This document shows, piece by piece, positions 34,074 to 43,552 of a DNA stretch of 64,000 nt. Made by a program: the position numbers and the translations under genes. This stretch comes from Caballeronia sordidicola (GTDB lineage: Bacteria > Pseudomonadota > Gammaproteobacteria > Burkholderiales > Burkholderiaceae), in NCBI RefSeq assembly GCF_000729995.1, contig NZ_JNFG01000202.1, positions 344,636-408,635 on the forward strand, written 5' to 3'. The notes under the pieces were generated by a model. That model worked only from the letters and a program-made list of their open reading frames with translations, had not been told where the DNA came from and did no database searches. Every line of letters starts with the position of its first letter. Positions within the stretch are counted from its first letter, which is position 1.

Positions 34074-36563
34074 ATGCCAATCATCAAACGACCAAATTCC
34101 TCGAACGCTCCACGCGATGACCGGGATCAAGATGGTCCCAATCGTTACCGTCAACCCACCACTCAGTCTTCAGCCGGACCCTCGATCGCGCTGCGCATCG
34201 TACTGTGGTTCGTGGGGCTCTTCGCCGTCGCGGCAATCGTCGGCGCGCTGATCATTGGTTATGCGCTGGTCGTGATGGGGCCGAATCTGCCCTCGCTCGA
34301 TGCAATCACGGACTATCAGCCTAAAGTGCCGTTGCGGATCTACACCGCGGATCACGTGCTGATCGGCGAATTTGGCGAGGAGCGGCGGCGGATCGTGCGT
34401 TTCGACGAGATTCCCGACCAGATGAAGAAGGCCGTCCTCGCGATCGAGGATTACCGCTTCTACGAGCACGGCGGCGTCGATTTCATCGGCATTGCGCGGG
34501 CAGGGCTGAGCGACCTCATGCACGGCGGCGCGTCGCAAGGCGCAAGCACGATCACCATGCAGGTCGCGCGCAACTTCTTCCTCTCGAGTGAAAAGACCTA
34601 CACGCGCAAGATCTACGAAATGCTGCTCGCCTACAAGATCGAGCGTGCGCTGACCAAGGACCAGATTCTCGAGCTGTATATGAACCAGATTTATCTGGGC
34701 GAGCGGTCGTATGGGTTTGCATCGGCGGCGCGGGTGTATTTCGGCAAGGACCTCAAGGATCTGACGCTCGCCGAATGCGCAATGCTCGCGGGCTTGCCCA
34801 AGGCGCCGTCGGCTTATAACCCGGTCGTCAATCCGAAGCGCGCGAAGATTCGTCAGCAATACATCCTGAAGCGCATGCTCGACCTGAATTTCATCACGCA
34901 AGCGCAGTTCGACCAGGCCAGCGCTGAAGAAATACACGCGCGTGTGTCGGGTACTGAATACAGCGTGCACGCGGAATATGTAGCGGAAATGGTGCGGCAG
35001 ATGATGTACGCGCAATACCGCGACGACACGTACACGCGTGGTTTTTCAGTGACCACGACCATCGACTCCGCCGATCAGGAAGCGGCGTATAACGCCGTGC
35101 GCAAGGGCGTGATGGATTACGAACGGCGCCATGGGTATCGTGGGCCGGAGGGCTTCGTGAATCTGCCGACGACGAACCAGGACGACCGCGACGAAGCGAT
35201 CGACGACGCGCTCGCCGATCACCCCGACAACGGCGATCTGATCGCGGGCGTGGTGACATCGGTGAATGCGAAGCAGGTAGTCGTGACGTTCGTCAACGCT
35301 GACCCGGCGACCATCACTGGCGACGGCTTGCGTTTCGCGGCCGCTGGCTTGCGCAGCAATGCATCGGCAGCGGTGCGGCTAAAGCCGGGTTCTATCGTGC
35401 GCGTGGTGCAGGACGCGAAGGGCAACTGGAGCATCACGCAGTTGCCGCAAGTCGAGGGTGCACTGGTCTCGCTCGTGCCGCAGGACGGCGCGATCCGGGC
35501 GTTGATCGGTGGCTTCGACTACAACAAGAACAAGTTCAACCACGTCACGCAGGCGTGGCGCCAGCCGGGGTCGAGCTTCAAGCCGTTCATCTATTCGGCG
35601 TCGCTGGAAAAGGGTCTTGGACCGGCAACCATCATCAACGACGCGCCGCTGTATTTTCCGCCAACTACGCCGGGTGGCGATGCATGGGAGCCGAAGGACG
35701 ACGACCAGCCTGATGGCCCCATGTCCATGCGCACGGCCTTGCAGAAGTCGAAGAACCTTGTGTCGATTCGTATCCTTTCGTACATCGGCACGAAGTACGC
35801 ACAGGATTACGTCACGCAGAAGTTCGGTTTCGATGTCGACAAGACGCCGCCGTACCTGCCGCTTGCGCTGGGCGCCGGTCTTGTCACGCCACTGCAATTG
35901 GCCGGTGGATATTCGGTGTTCGCCAACGGTGGTTCGCGAATCAATCCGTACCTGATTGGCGAAGTCGCCGATGCACACGGTACGGTGATCTCGCGCGCCA
36001 ATCCGCTGATTGCCGGCAGCAACGCGCCGCAAACGCTCGAACCGCGCAACGCGTACGTCATGAACAGCCTGCTGCATTCGGTCGCGACGGGTGGCACGGG
36101 CGCCGGCACCAACGTGCTCAAGCGCAACGACCTGCAGGGCAAGACGGGTACGACCAACGACGCGAAGGACGGCTGGTTCGCGGGTTATCAGCATCAACTC
36201 GTGGCTGTCGCGTGGATGGGCTACGACCAGCCGAAGTCGCTCGGCGGCCGTGAGTTCGGTGCACAACTTGCGTTGCCGATCTGGGTGGAGTTCATGCAAC
36301 GGGCGCTTGCCAATGTCCCGCAGCAGCAAATGGCGATGCCCGATGGTTTGACGACCGTCGACGGCGAGTTGTTCTTCGCCGATAAAACCCCGGGCAATGG
36401 TTTTGTGGCGAGCATCGGCGTGGATTCAGCGAATCCGGCTGAAGGTGCAACCGATGCGGTTGGCGGTGTCGGTCCTGGCGGAATGACGCCTCCGAGCGTG
36501 CCGCCGCCCACCGTGAAACCGGCCGAGCGCCAGGAGATCATGGATCTCTTCAAGGGGCATTGA
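34074..36563 (+). CDS. Class A penicillin-binding protein (PBP1A type)
   Basis: 829 residues. Cytoplasmic Pro/Arg-rich N-terminus, one membrane helix (about residues 43-67), glycosyltransferase 51 domain (AIEDYRFYEHGGVDF, QGASTITMQVARNFFL), an OB-like insert, then a transpeptidase with S500-S501-F502-K503, a downstream SKN motif (QKSKNLVSI) and KTGT at 690-693. It polymerises and cross-links peptidoglycan. The C-terminus is Gly/Pro-rich. Not next to pil genes, so it may be a second PBP1A copy. Confidence 0.92.
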   Translation: MPIIKRPNSSNAPRDDRDQDGPNRYRQPTTQSSAGPSIALRIVLWFVGLFAVAAIVGALIIGYALVVMGPNLPSLDAITDYQPKVPLRIYTADHVLIGEFGEERRRIVRFDEIPDQMKKAVLAIEDYRFYEHGGVDFIGIARAGLSDLMHGGASQGASTITMQVARNFFLSSEKTYTRKIYEMLLAYKIERALTKDQILELYMNQIYLGERSYGFASAARVYFGKDLKDLTLAECAMLAGLPKAPSAYNPVVNPKRAKIRQQYILKRMLDLNFITQAQFDQASAEEIHARVSGTEYSVHAEYVAEMVRQMMYAQYRDDTYTRGFSVTTTIDSADQEAAYNAVRKGVMDYERRHGYRGPEGFVNLPTTNQDDRDEAIDDALADHPDNGDLIAGVVTSVNAKQVVVTFVNADPATITGDGLRFAAAGLRSNASAAVRLKPGSIVRVVQDAKGNWSITQLPQVEGALVSLVPQDGAIRALIGGFDYNKNKFNHVTQAWRQPGSSFKPFIYSASLEKGLGPATIINDAPLYFPPTTPGGDAWEPKDDDQPDGPMSMRTALQKSKNLVSIRILSYIGTKYAQDYVTQKFGFDVDKTPPYLPLALGAGLVTPLQLAGGYSVFANGGSRINPYLIGEVADAHGTVISRANPLIAGSNAPQTLEPRNAYVMNSLLHSVATGGTGAGTNVLKRNDLQGKTGTTNDAKDGWFAGYQHQLVAVAWMGYDQPKSLGGREFGAQLALPIWVEFMQRALANVPQQQMAMPDGLTTVDGELFFADKTPGNGFVASIGVDSANPAEGATDAVGGVGPGGMTPPSVPPPTVKPAERQEIMDLFKGH

Positions 36564-36630
36564 TGGGAGTGGGTGACCGAACGGGCTTTGGTTAAAATAC
36601 GAAAGGCGCTTTTTCTACCCATCGGAGGAT

Positions 36631-37767
36631 ATGCACGCCATGACGAAGACGAGTATCAAGTCCGTTGGCATCGCCGCGGATCACGACAAACCTAAACTGT
36701 CCAAGGGACAGAAGGCGTTCAATACGCTGATCAAACAGATTGAAAAACGACGTGCCCGGCTGAGTGCGTGGGAAGCTGCCGTGCCCGCTTTTCATCAGAA
36801 ATATGTCGATGAATTCACGCCTCTCGAGCAGACCCTCGGTGACTTGCAGGTCAGGATGGTGTATCGACTCGATCAGGCGTGCGACCAGAAGGGACTGACG
36901 AAGAGAGAACGCAGCGTGGTGTCGGACCTGATCGCCGAACTGGCGGGTAACCTTGCTGCGCAACGCGACGATGCGCAATTAAAGGCGCTATACAACAAGC
37001 ACAGCCAGTCCGACTACGACCTTGAGGCCGCCGCCGAACTGGACGACATGAAACTGGCGATGGAAAGCATGCTCGGTGTCGAGCTGGGCGACGACCTGGA
37101 CGTGAGTTCGCCTGAAGACTTATTGCGTCGTGTGCACCAGGAGATGGAGCAGCGCGAGGCGCAGGATTTCGCTGAAAGTCAGGCTCAGGAAGAACGTCGC
37201 GCGAAGCGGAAAAAGACGGCCAAGCAGATTGCCTCGGAGGCGCGCGAAGAAGCTGAGCAGGCGCAGATCAGCCTGTCTATTCGAGAGGTATATCGCAAAC
37301 TGGCTAGTGCCCTGCATCCCGATCGTGAGTCCAATACGCAGGAGCGCGAGCGGAAAACGGCGCTGATGCAACGCGTGAACAAAGCCTACAGCAACAACAA
37401 TCTGCTGCAGTTGCTGGAACTGCAATTGGAACTTGAACACATCGATCAGCACGCGATCAACAACATCAGTGAAGACCGGTTAAAGCACTACAACAAGATT
37501 TTGAAGGATCAGATTGACGAACTGGATCAGGAGATCGCGCACGTCGAAGGTAATTTCAAACATAGCTATGGAATCGAGCCGTTCGCTATGGTCTCTCCGG
37601 GCATGATCGTGCGCGATCTCGTGAGTGACATGGCCGCTCTCCGGAACAGCGTGCGCACGCTGGAGCGGGATCTGCTCGCGTTTGAGGACATCAAGCAGAT
37701 CAAGCTGTGGCTAAAGCAAGTGCAGCGTGAAGCGGCAATGGATCCTTTCGAAGACATGCCGTATTGA
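36631..37767 (+). CDS. J-domain-like protein without zinc or CTD domains
   Basis: 378 residues. A strong GGAGGA lies close to the ATG at 36631; ATG 36640 gives a more normal spacing, so the first three residues are uncertain. The body is helical and charged, with a basic/glutamate stretch (about 170-210). A J-like segment (IREVYRKLASALHPDRESN) carries HPD at 229-231 and is followed by MQRVNKAYSNNNLLQLLELQ. Classical DnaJ has the J domain at the N-terminus; here it is internal. Partner Hsp70 unknown. Confidence 0.65.
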   Translation: MHAMTKTSIKSVGIAADHDKPKLSKGQKAFNTLIKQIEKRRARLSAWEAAVPAFHQKYVDEFTPLEQTLGDLQVRMVYRLDQACDQKGLTKRERSVVSDLIAELAGNLAAQRDDAQLKALYNKHSQSDYDLEAAAELDDMKLAMESMLGVELGDDLDVSSPEDLLRRVHQEMEQREAQDFAESQAQEERRAKRKKTAKQIASEAREEAEQAQISLSIREVYRKLASALHPDRESNTQERERKTALMQRVNKAYSNNNLLQLLELQLELEHIDQHAINNISEDRLKHYNKILKDQIDELDQEIAHVEGNFKHSYGIEPFAMVSPGMIVRDLVSDMAALRNSVRTLERDLLAFEDIKQIKLWLKQVQREAAMDPFEDMPY

Positions 37768-37791
37768 TCGTTTGCGGGAAGGCAACAGCCC

Positions 37792-37831
37792 AAAAAAAGC
37801 GCGCCGCAATCTGATTGCGGCGCGCTTTTTT
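37792..37831. terminator. Strong bidirectional terminator
   Basis: A7 then GCGCGCCGCAAT-CTG-ATTGCGGCGCGC then T6: a perfect 12-base stem between two convergent genes. Confidence 0.9.
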
Positions 37832-37851
37832 GCTGCTGCGAGGTTACCTGA

Positions 37852-38298
37852 TTACTTGCCTAGCGTAGACGCTGGCTTCACCGCACATGTCGTCTCGATG
37901 CTCGACTGATCCGCGAATGTCAGCTTCAACGGGATCGTTGATCCAACCTTTAACGGCTTGGGCGCGTCCTCGAGCATCAGGTGGTAACCGCTGGGCGCGA
38001 ACGCGAGCGTGCCGTGCGCGGGGACCTCGGCGGATTCGACCATCGACATGGTCGATGTGCTGCCGTTACTCGTCGATTTATGCAGCATCGCCATGCCGAA
38101 CGCGGGCGTTTCGGCGCCGGTAAGCGTGACGGGTTTGTCGCCGCTGTTCGACACCACGAAGTAGCCCGACGACGGCAGGTTTGCCGGCATCGAACGGATC
38201 CAGCAATCGTGCACATCGAGCGTCGCAGCTTGCGCACCGGACGCCGCGAGGGCGCATAAGGACAGCAAACCGGCGTGAATCAGTGTGTTGGTTTTCAT
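37852..38298 (-). CDS. Periplasmic copper chaperone PCu(A)C
   Basis: 148 residues with a signal peptide of about 24 residues (ALAASGAQA-A). The copper site H-x(n)-M-x(n)-H-x-M is seen as MAMLHKS, MSMVES and GYHLMLED. PCu(A)C delivers Cu(I) to the CuA site of cytochrome oxidase. Overall about as long as typical members. Downstream of a copC-like gene (7 bases) on the same strand, forming a copper cassette. Confidence 0.9.
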   Translation of the reverse strand: MKTNTLIHAGLLSLCALAASGAQAATLDVHDCWIRSMPANLPSSGYFVVSNSGDKPVTLTGAETPAFGMAMLHKSTSNGSTSTMSMVESAEVPAHGTLAFAPSGYHLMLEDAPKPLKVGSTIPLKLTFADQSSIETTCAVKPASTLGK

Positions 38299-38305
38299 TG
38301 TCAGC

Positions 38306-38677
38306 TCACTTTACGTTGAACAGGTAATGGCCTTGCGTACGATGGCCGTCGTCGGCCACGGCCGTCCATTCCACTTGATAGGTGCCCGCCTTGAGATCGC
38401 CGAGCGCGACGCTCATATGTTTCTTGTTGCTCGCATCGACAGCCGATTTCGCGCTGTTGACCTGCTTGCCCGCTGCGTCGATTACGGTCAGCGTGCTGAA
38501 TTTCGGTTCCAGACCTTCCGTGAAATCGATGGCCACTTCATGCGGAGCTTCGACGGTTGCATCGGGTGCAGGCGTTTGCTGCGTGGGATGCGCATGCGCG
38601 AAGGCGAGTTGAGCCGTGGCGAGAAGCAGGGCGCCAAGGCCGCCATGCCTGACCATGTTTGTGAGGGACGTGTTCAT
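38306..38677 (-). CDS. CopC-family periplasmic copper-binding protein
   Basis: 123 residues, signal peptide of about 27 residues ending AFA-HAH, so the mature protein begins with histidine (H28), as in CopC. The beta-sandwich motifs APDATVEAPHEVAIDFTEGL and TAVADDGHRTQGHYLFNV are typical. No CopD or YcnJ-like membrane partner is next to it. It could buffer or pass copper to the PCu(A)C protein (inference). Confidence 0.88.
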   Translation of the reverse strand: MNTSLTNMVRHGGLGALLLATAQLAFAHAHPTQQTPAPDATVEAPHEVAIDFTEGLEPKFSTLTVIDAAGKQVNSAKSAVDASNKKHMSVALGDLKAGTYQVEWTAVADDGHRTQGHYLFNVK

Positions 38678-38770
38678 GCTGATCCTGTTTGGTCTTGCTT
38701 GATCTTGTTTGATCCGGGTAACGCAAATGATGAGTCCCAGCCATGCAGCCGGCGACCGTGCGGCGAGGAA

Positions 38771-39157
38771 TCAGACGAAGACTGGCGGCGCGCGAGGCTG
38801 TGCAGCGAAGACCGGCGCATAGGGCGGGAAGGGCTGGGCAGGGGTGTTATCGGATAGTGATTCCGGCAACACACGCGCTTGATATGCGCTTGCGCAAGGT
38901 GGGAGCGCAGGCGAATGCGCCGCGAGATTGCAGTAACCGCATGCGTCCCAATGACCGGCCGCGGAGTGCCGCGAAGAGATGGGTTTGTCACTGCGAGTCT
39001 GCGGCGCCTGTGATGCTGCCGAGCAGAACGTGCTCAGGAAAATATCGGACTGCAAGTCTGAGGCAAGCGCTTGGGACACCGCCGGAGCGAGTGCGGTCAT
39101 CAGGATCGCAAGCAATCCGATGAGGCTGCCGAACTTGCGGACGAGGCGACGGCGCAT
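38771..39157 (-). CDS. DUF2946-family protein
   Basis: 128 residues from the ATG at 39157 (MRRRLVRKFG); a longer frame to 39268 lacks support. One hydrophobic N-terminal segment (about 10-30, LIGLLAILMTALAPAVSQAL), then the family motif HWDACGYCNL. The CGYC pair could bind copper. It precedes copC and the PCu(A)C gene on the same strand, and DUF2946 genes recur beside copper genes. Specific function unproven. Confidence 0.78.
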   Translation of the reverse strand: MRRRLVRKFGSLIGLLAILMTALAPAVSQALASDLQSDIFLSTFCSAASQAPQTRSDKPISSRHSAAGHWDACGYCNLAAHSPALPPCASAYQARVLPESLSDNTPAQPFPPYAPVFAAQPRAPPVFV

Positions 39158-39321
39158 GAGGCTGACGTTGACTTGCAGAGCGGTTGAGCCGTCGATTATG
39201 CCATGCGTGCAAGAGGGAATCCGTGCGGGTGCGGTGCAACCGCTGCGACCTATTGCGGCACCGGACACAGCGCCGTAGTTGCTGCGAACGCACGCTCAAA
39301 ACCACTTGAGCGTCACCAATG

Positions 39322-39347
39322 AAAAAAGCCCGGAGAACCGGGCTTTT
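39322..39347 (-). terminator. Terminator after the tRNA-fMet gene
   Basis: AAAAAAGCCCGG-AGAA-CCGGGCTTTT, 14 bases beyond the CCA end on the minus strand. Confidence 0.8.
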
Positions 39348-39360
39348 GACTTTGAATCCT

Positions 39361-39437
<77 letters not shown>

Positions 39438-39621
39438 AAAAAGATTATAGGGGAACGGTGATTGCAGTGCAACATCTTTGTCATGTTTCATTGCTTTGAT
39501 GACTTGATCGAGCAGAGCATGGGCTGATGAGGGAGGTCTACGCTGTTCGTGCTCAAGCGCTTTGAGACGCTGTTGGCCGAAGCGCACGACATTGCCTCAC
39601 AGAGGACGAGTCCATATAAAA

Positions 39622-39660
39622 ACTCGGCCGCAAATCTCATAGAGGGATTTGCGGCCGAGT
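39622..39660 (-). terminator. Terminator after the adhesin gene
   Basis: ACTCGGCCGCAAATC-loop-GATTTGCGGCCGAGT, a perfect 15-base stem, 47 bases past the adhesin stop and followed leftward by an A/T-rich tail. Confidence 0.85.
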
Positions 39661-39706
39661 GTTTTAACTACGCTTCCAGACTGCTGAAACGTAGCTTGGA
39701 AGTTGC

Positions 39707-42700
39707 TTAGAAGCCAAACGCGAAACCTGCACCGCCCGTGGTTTCTTCACCTGTGGTCGAACCGCCGATCGTCAGGACCATGTTGGTGCCGAAGCGCTTC
39801 TGGAAGCCGATCGCGATTGCTGCCTTGTCACGATACACACCCGTGCCTGCCGCAAAGCGGTTGTCCTTGTCCGCGATGGCTGCCGCGCTGCCCGCCATCA
39901 TCGCCATCGCGCTGCTCATCGCACCGACGCTGTTGATGTGGTTGTTGGCCAGCGAGAGGCCGCTGTTCATGTCGGAGCGAAGCGCGTCCGTATAACCCTT
40001 CGCCGACTTCACGCCCGTGTTCACCGACTGTTGCATCTGGTTCACGTTGACGGCGTCCGTGCCGTCCGTGCCCGCTGCGACGTTCGTGATCTGACGCTGA
40101 CCGCCTGCAGTTGTCGTGCCAACCGATACCGCGTTGGCACGATCCGCCACCGAGCCTGCGCCCAGTGCGACCGAGTTGTTCGCCGTAGCTGATGTGTTTG
40201 CACCAATCGCAACCGCATTGGCGCCGCTAGCCACTGAAGTCGCGCCGGACGCTACCGCGTTGACGCCAGATGCCACTGCGTTTGCACCCGATGCGACGGA
40301 ATGCGTCCCGCTTGATGTGGCGACTTCCGAGTTGCGATCGCCATCTGCCGTGAAGAGCGGGTTATACGCGCCGTTCGCGAGGTTGGTGACCTGACCCATC
40401 ATGTCGTTCATCTGGCCCAAGTTGACCGCATCCATCGCGCTCGTGCCCGCCGCTACGTTATGCAGCGCGGTGCCTGCCGCATTGCCGTTGCCGAGTGTTG
40501 CATTGGCATAGTCCGGCGTGCCGTCGGCGTTGGTGTCGTACTTGATGGCGCTTGCGCTAAGCGACGTGACGCTGCTCGATACCGCGTTGAGTTGACCGAC
40601 GTTGGCTGCATCGGTTGCGGCCGTGCCGGCTGCTACGTTGGTGACCTGACGTTCGCTGCCAACCGCGCCGACCGATACGGTGTTGTCCCGATCCGCCACC
40701 GAGTTCGAACCCAGTGCGACTGAGTTCTTGCCCGACGACAAAGCTGCGCCGCCGATTGCCACCGAATCCGCGCCGGTCGCCGATGAATCGACGAGCGTGG
40801 AATTGGTGTGGAAGTACTTGATGCCACCACCGTTGTTGATGTTGTTCGTAAAGTCCTGAAGCTTGGCGACGTTCTGATTCGTTGCATACAACTGCGAGCC
40901 AGTTACGGCGTCGGTGCTACCGTCCTTCAAGTTGCCGTCCAGCAGATTGGTCAGCAACGTGGGTTTCGTTGCGGCTGCACCGCCCAGCGTGATCTTCTCG
41001 TAGTTCGGGGTGCCGTCCGTGTTGGCGTCGTACTTGACCGCGAAGCTGTCGAGCGTATTGAGGTTGTTCGACACGACTGTCAGTTGGCCGACATTGACCG
41101 CGTCGGTAGATGCCGTGCCCGCTGCCACATTGGTGACCTGGCGTTCCTTGCCTGCCGCGCCCACCGATACCGAGTTGTCACGGTCTGCGATCGAGTTCGA
41201 ACCGAGCGCAACCGAGTTCTTCGCCGATGCGACCGATGCGCCGCCGATGGCAACCGAGTCCGCACCGGTTGCCGACGAATCAGCAAGCGTCGAGTTCGTG
41301 TGGAAGTACTTGATGCCGCCACCGTTGTTGATATTGCCTTCGAACGTTTCGAGCGAGCCGACGCGCTGGTTGGTCGAATACAACTGTGAGCCGTTGATGG
41401 CATCGGTGCTGGTCGCGTTCAGGTCGCCAATTTTCAGGTTCGTGAGTTTGGTCGGCTGGGCCGCGCCAGTACCACCGAGTGTCACGTTTTGGTAATTTAC
41501 CGAGCCGTTGGTATTGGTATCGTACTTGACCGCGACATCGGCAAGGGTGGTGAGTTGCGCGAGATTGACGGCGTCGGTTGCAGCGGTTCCTGCCAATACA
41601 TTGACGATCTGGCGCTCGTTACCCGCCGCGCCCACTGACACGGAATCCTTCCGGTTGGCGACCGAATTTGCACCCAGCGCGACTGAATTATTCGCCGATG
41701 CCTGCGCCGAGCCGCCGATCGCGACCGCGTCCGCTCCTGTCGCCGACGAATCAGCTTGCGCCGAATTCGAGTGGAAGTACTTGATGCCGCCGCCATTATT
41801 GATGTTGTTGGCGAAAGTCTTGAGCGTGGAGACGTCCTGGTTGGTTGCGAACAACTGCGAGCCGTTGACTGCGTCCGTACTCGACGAACTCAGATCCGCC
41901 ACGCTGAGGTTCGTGAGCTTGGTGGGCTTGGATGCACCTGAGCCGCCGAGCGTCACGTTTTGATAGTTTACGGAGCCGTTAGGATTGGTGTCGTATTTGA
42001 CGGTCAAATCGGAGAGCGCGGTAAGTTGCGTCACGTTGACTGCGTCGGTGAGCGCCGTGCCCGCTGCCACGTTGGTGATCTGGCGTTCCTTGCCAGCCGA
42101 GCCGACCGAGACGGTGTTCGCGCGGATTGCGCTCGAATTAGAACCGATTGCAACCGAATTGTCCGCTGAGGCAACTGCTGCGCCGCCGATGGCAACCGCG
42201 TCGGCGCCCGTCGCCGATGAATCGGCGAGTTGCGAGTTCGAATGGAAGAACTTGATGCCGCCGCCATTGTTGATATTAGTGGCGAACGTTTCGAGCGAGC
42301 CAACGCGCGTGTTTGTCGAATTCAATTGCGAACCATTGACTGCGTCGGTGCTAGTTGAAGTCAGTGCGCCTGTGGCTACATTCGAGATAGTGACCAGTTT
42401 GGTCGTGCCCACGCCGCCAAGCGTGACGTGGGACTTGTCGGCCGCATCGTAGGCCACCCTATTGGTGAGCTCGGAATCGATCTTGGTAATCGCGTCCCCT
42501 ACGGTGCCCGACGACACGCCGGCAACGGTGTATGCAGGTGCCTGGACCGTGCCGTCGGCATTGACCTTTGCTCCGCCACCCAGCAGGGTAGTGACGTTCT
42601 GAAGCTGGGTCACGTTGACGGCATCGTTGGCTTGCGTACCTGCAGCGACGTTGACAATTTGACGTTTGTTCGTGGCGCTGCCGACTGAAACAGTTCCTGA

Positions 42701-43102
42701 TCGATCTGCAATGGATAGCGTGCCGAGCGCTACGCTATTTGTCGCCGATGCGGTGGCGCCCGGGCCCAATGCCGTCGCTTTCGTGCCCGCCTTCGAATCG
42801 GATCCGATTGCCATTGCCGCGTCCACTCCGCCGGTGCTATCTGCTACGGCGTTCCCGCCGATTGCAATGCTTCCAACTCCGATCGCTGTGGCGCCGTCTG
42901 GGCCACTGTATGCATCGTTGGCCGAGAGATATTTGTCGGCATCGCCAGCGATAGCGCCGCTCGCCGCGCCAAGTGTCACGACGGATGCCGCCACCGCTTT
43001 CGCCAGCCGCCCGTTGCGCTTACCGCGCGCAGCGGCAGTTTCCGACACCGCGACCCACGCGCCGATGGATTCATTCCAGACTGATTTATAAACTTTGTTC
43101 AT
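39707..43102 (-). CDS. Trimeric autotransporter adhesin (YadA/Hia type)
   Basis: 1131 residues from the ATG at 43102, which has AGGA nearby. Extended signal peptide region (ESPR) MNKVYKSVWNESIGAWVAVS and hydrophobic stretch, then YadA-head repeats (VAIGGNAVA-like), four near-identical neck/stalk modules of about 157 residues with the GGGIKYFH motif, a short Ala/Ser-Gly head array (ASGANAVASG) and a C-terminal YadA anchor (about 75 residues, ending FAFGF). It should trimerise in the outer membrane and bind surfaces or hosts. No chaperone gene is adjacent. Confidence 0.95.
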   Translation of the reverse strand: MNKVYKSVWNESIGAWVAVSETAAARGKRNGRLAKAVAASVVTLGAASGAIAGDADKYLSANDAYSGPDGATAIGVGSIAIGGNAVADSTGGVDAAMAIGSDSKAGTKATALGPGATASATNSVALGTLSIADRSGTVSVGSATNKRQIVNVAAGTQANDAVNVTQLQNVTTLLGGGAKVNADGTVQAPAYTVAGVSSGTVGDAITKIDSELTNRVAYDAADKSHVTLGGVGTTKLVTISNVATGALTSTSTDAVNGSQLNSTNTRVGSLETFATNINNGGGIKFFHSNSQLADSSATGADAVAIGGAAVASADNSVAIGSNSSAIRANTVSVGSAGKERQITNVAAGTALTDAVNVTQLTALSDLTVKYDTNPNGSVNYQNVTLGGSGASKPTKLTNLSVADLSSSSTDAVNGSQLFATNQDVSTLKTFANNINNGGGIKYFHSNSAQADSSATGADAVAIGGSAQASANNSVALGANSVANRKDSVSVGAAGNERQIVNVLAGTAATDAVNLAQLTTLADVAVKYDTNTNGSVNYQNVTLGGTGAAQPTKLTNLKIGDLNATSTDAINGSQLYSTNQRVGSLETFEGNINNGGGIKYFHTNSTLADSSATGADSVAIGGASVASAKNSVALGSNSIADRDNSVSVGAAGKERQVTNVAAGTASTDAVNVGQLTVVSNNLNTLDSFAVKYDANTDGTPNYEKITLGGAAATKPTLLTNLLDGNLKDGSTDAVTGSQLYATNQNVAKLQDFTNNINNGGGIKYFHTNSTLVDSSATGADSVAIGGAALSSGKNSVALGSNSVADRDNTVSVGAVGSERQVTNVAAGTAATDAANVGQLNAVSSSVTSLSASAIKYDTNADGTPDYANATLGNGNAAGTALHNVAAGTSAMDAVNLGQMNDMMGQVTNLANGAYNPLFTADGDRNSEVATSSGTHSVASGANAVASGVNAVASGATSVASGANAVAIGANTSATANNSVALGAGSVADRANAVSVGTTTAGGQRQITNVAAGTDGTDAVNVNQMQQSVNTGVKSAKGYTDALRSDMNSGLSLANNHINSVGAMSSAMAMMAGSAAAIADKDNRFAAGTGVYRDKAAIAIGFQKRFGTNMVLTIGGSTTGEETTGGAGFAFGF
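40385..42290 (-). repeat. Four tandem modules inside the adhesin gene
   Basis: Copies of a roughly 157-164-codon module recur with a period of about 471-492 bases; the GAAGTACTTGATGCC anchor, or a close variant, lies at about 40811, 41303, 41774 and 42245. Each module comprises a head part (NSVALG...), a neck (GTAxTDAVN), a TKLTNL stretch and a GSQL...TN link. Recombination between modules could change stalk length. Confidence 0.85.
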
Positions 43103-43552
43103 TTTGCATTCCTGCGTAGAGTTGACTTGGATCCATGACGCGAACACGCGGCGGGGTAGGTGTGATCCGCGTGTCGAGTCCGCGCCGTATCGAATCCGAA
43201 GGGACCCGTCGATGGCTGCGTGGACAAGGCTCGAACTCTACTGAGCAAGGTGAAATGCCCTAATGAGAAAGCTCCTAATTGATCGGGTAGTGCAATATAA
43301 ACAACATATTAGTTACCCGAATCAATTGGATTTATCGGATGAGTTGAGTCAAAATTAAGAATTATTAAGGCGATGGCTTATTAGTAAATCGGTTGCCCGA
43401 AAAACAGGCGAGTCGTCAAAGAGCAGTTAAATGACGCAAGTACGCAGATCCCGCTTCTCCGGTCATGTCACAATTTGTGCGATCGCGTCATATGCGGACT
43501 ACCTTATGATCACGCCGCTCTTCTCTTGTCACTCGTCAGGAAATCATCGCTT
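43103..43552. other. Divergent gap, adhesin / UPF0303, with inverted repeat
   Basis: 450 bases, AT-rich from 43260 to 43400. TCGGGTA (43283-43289) and TACCCGA (43314-43320) form a 7-base inverted repeat with a 24-base AT-rich spacer. Position suits an adhesin promoter operator. No other features seen. Confidence 0.4.

Noticed and set aside
40460..42452. Many overlapping plus-strand frames inside the adhesin gene
   Set aside because: They arise from the repetitive adhesin modules on the minus strand and have no independent support.
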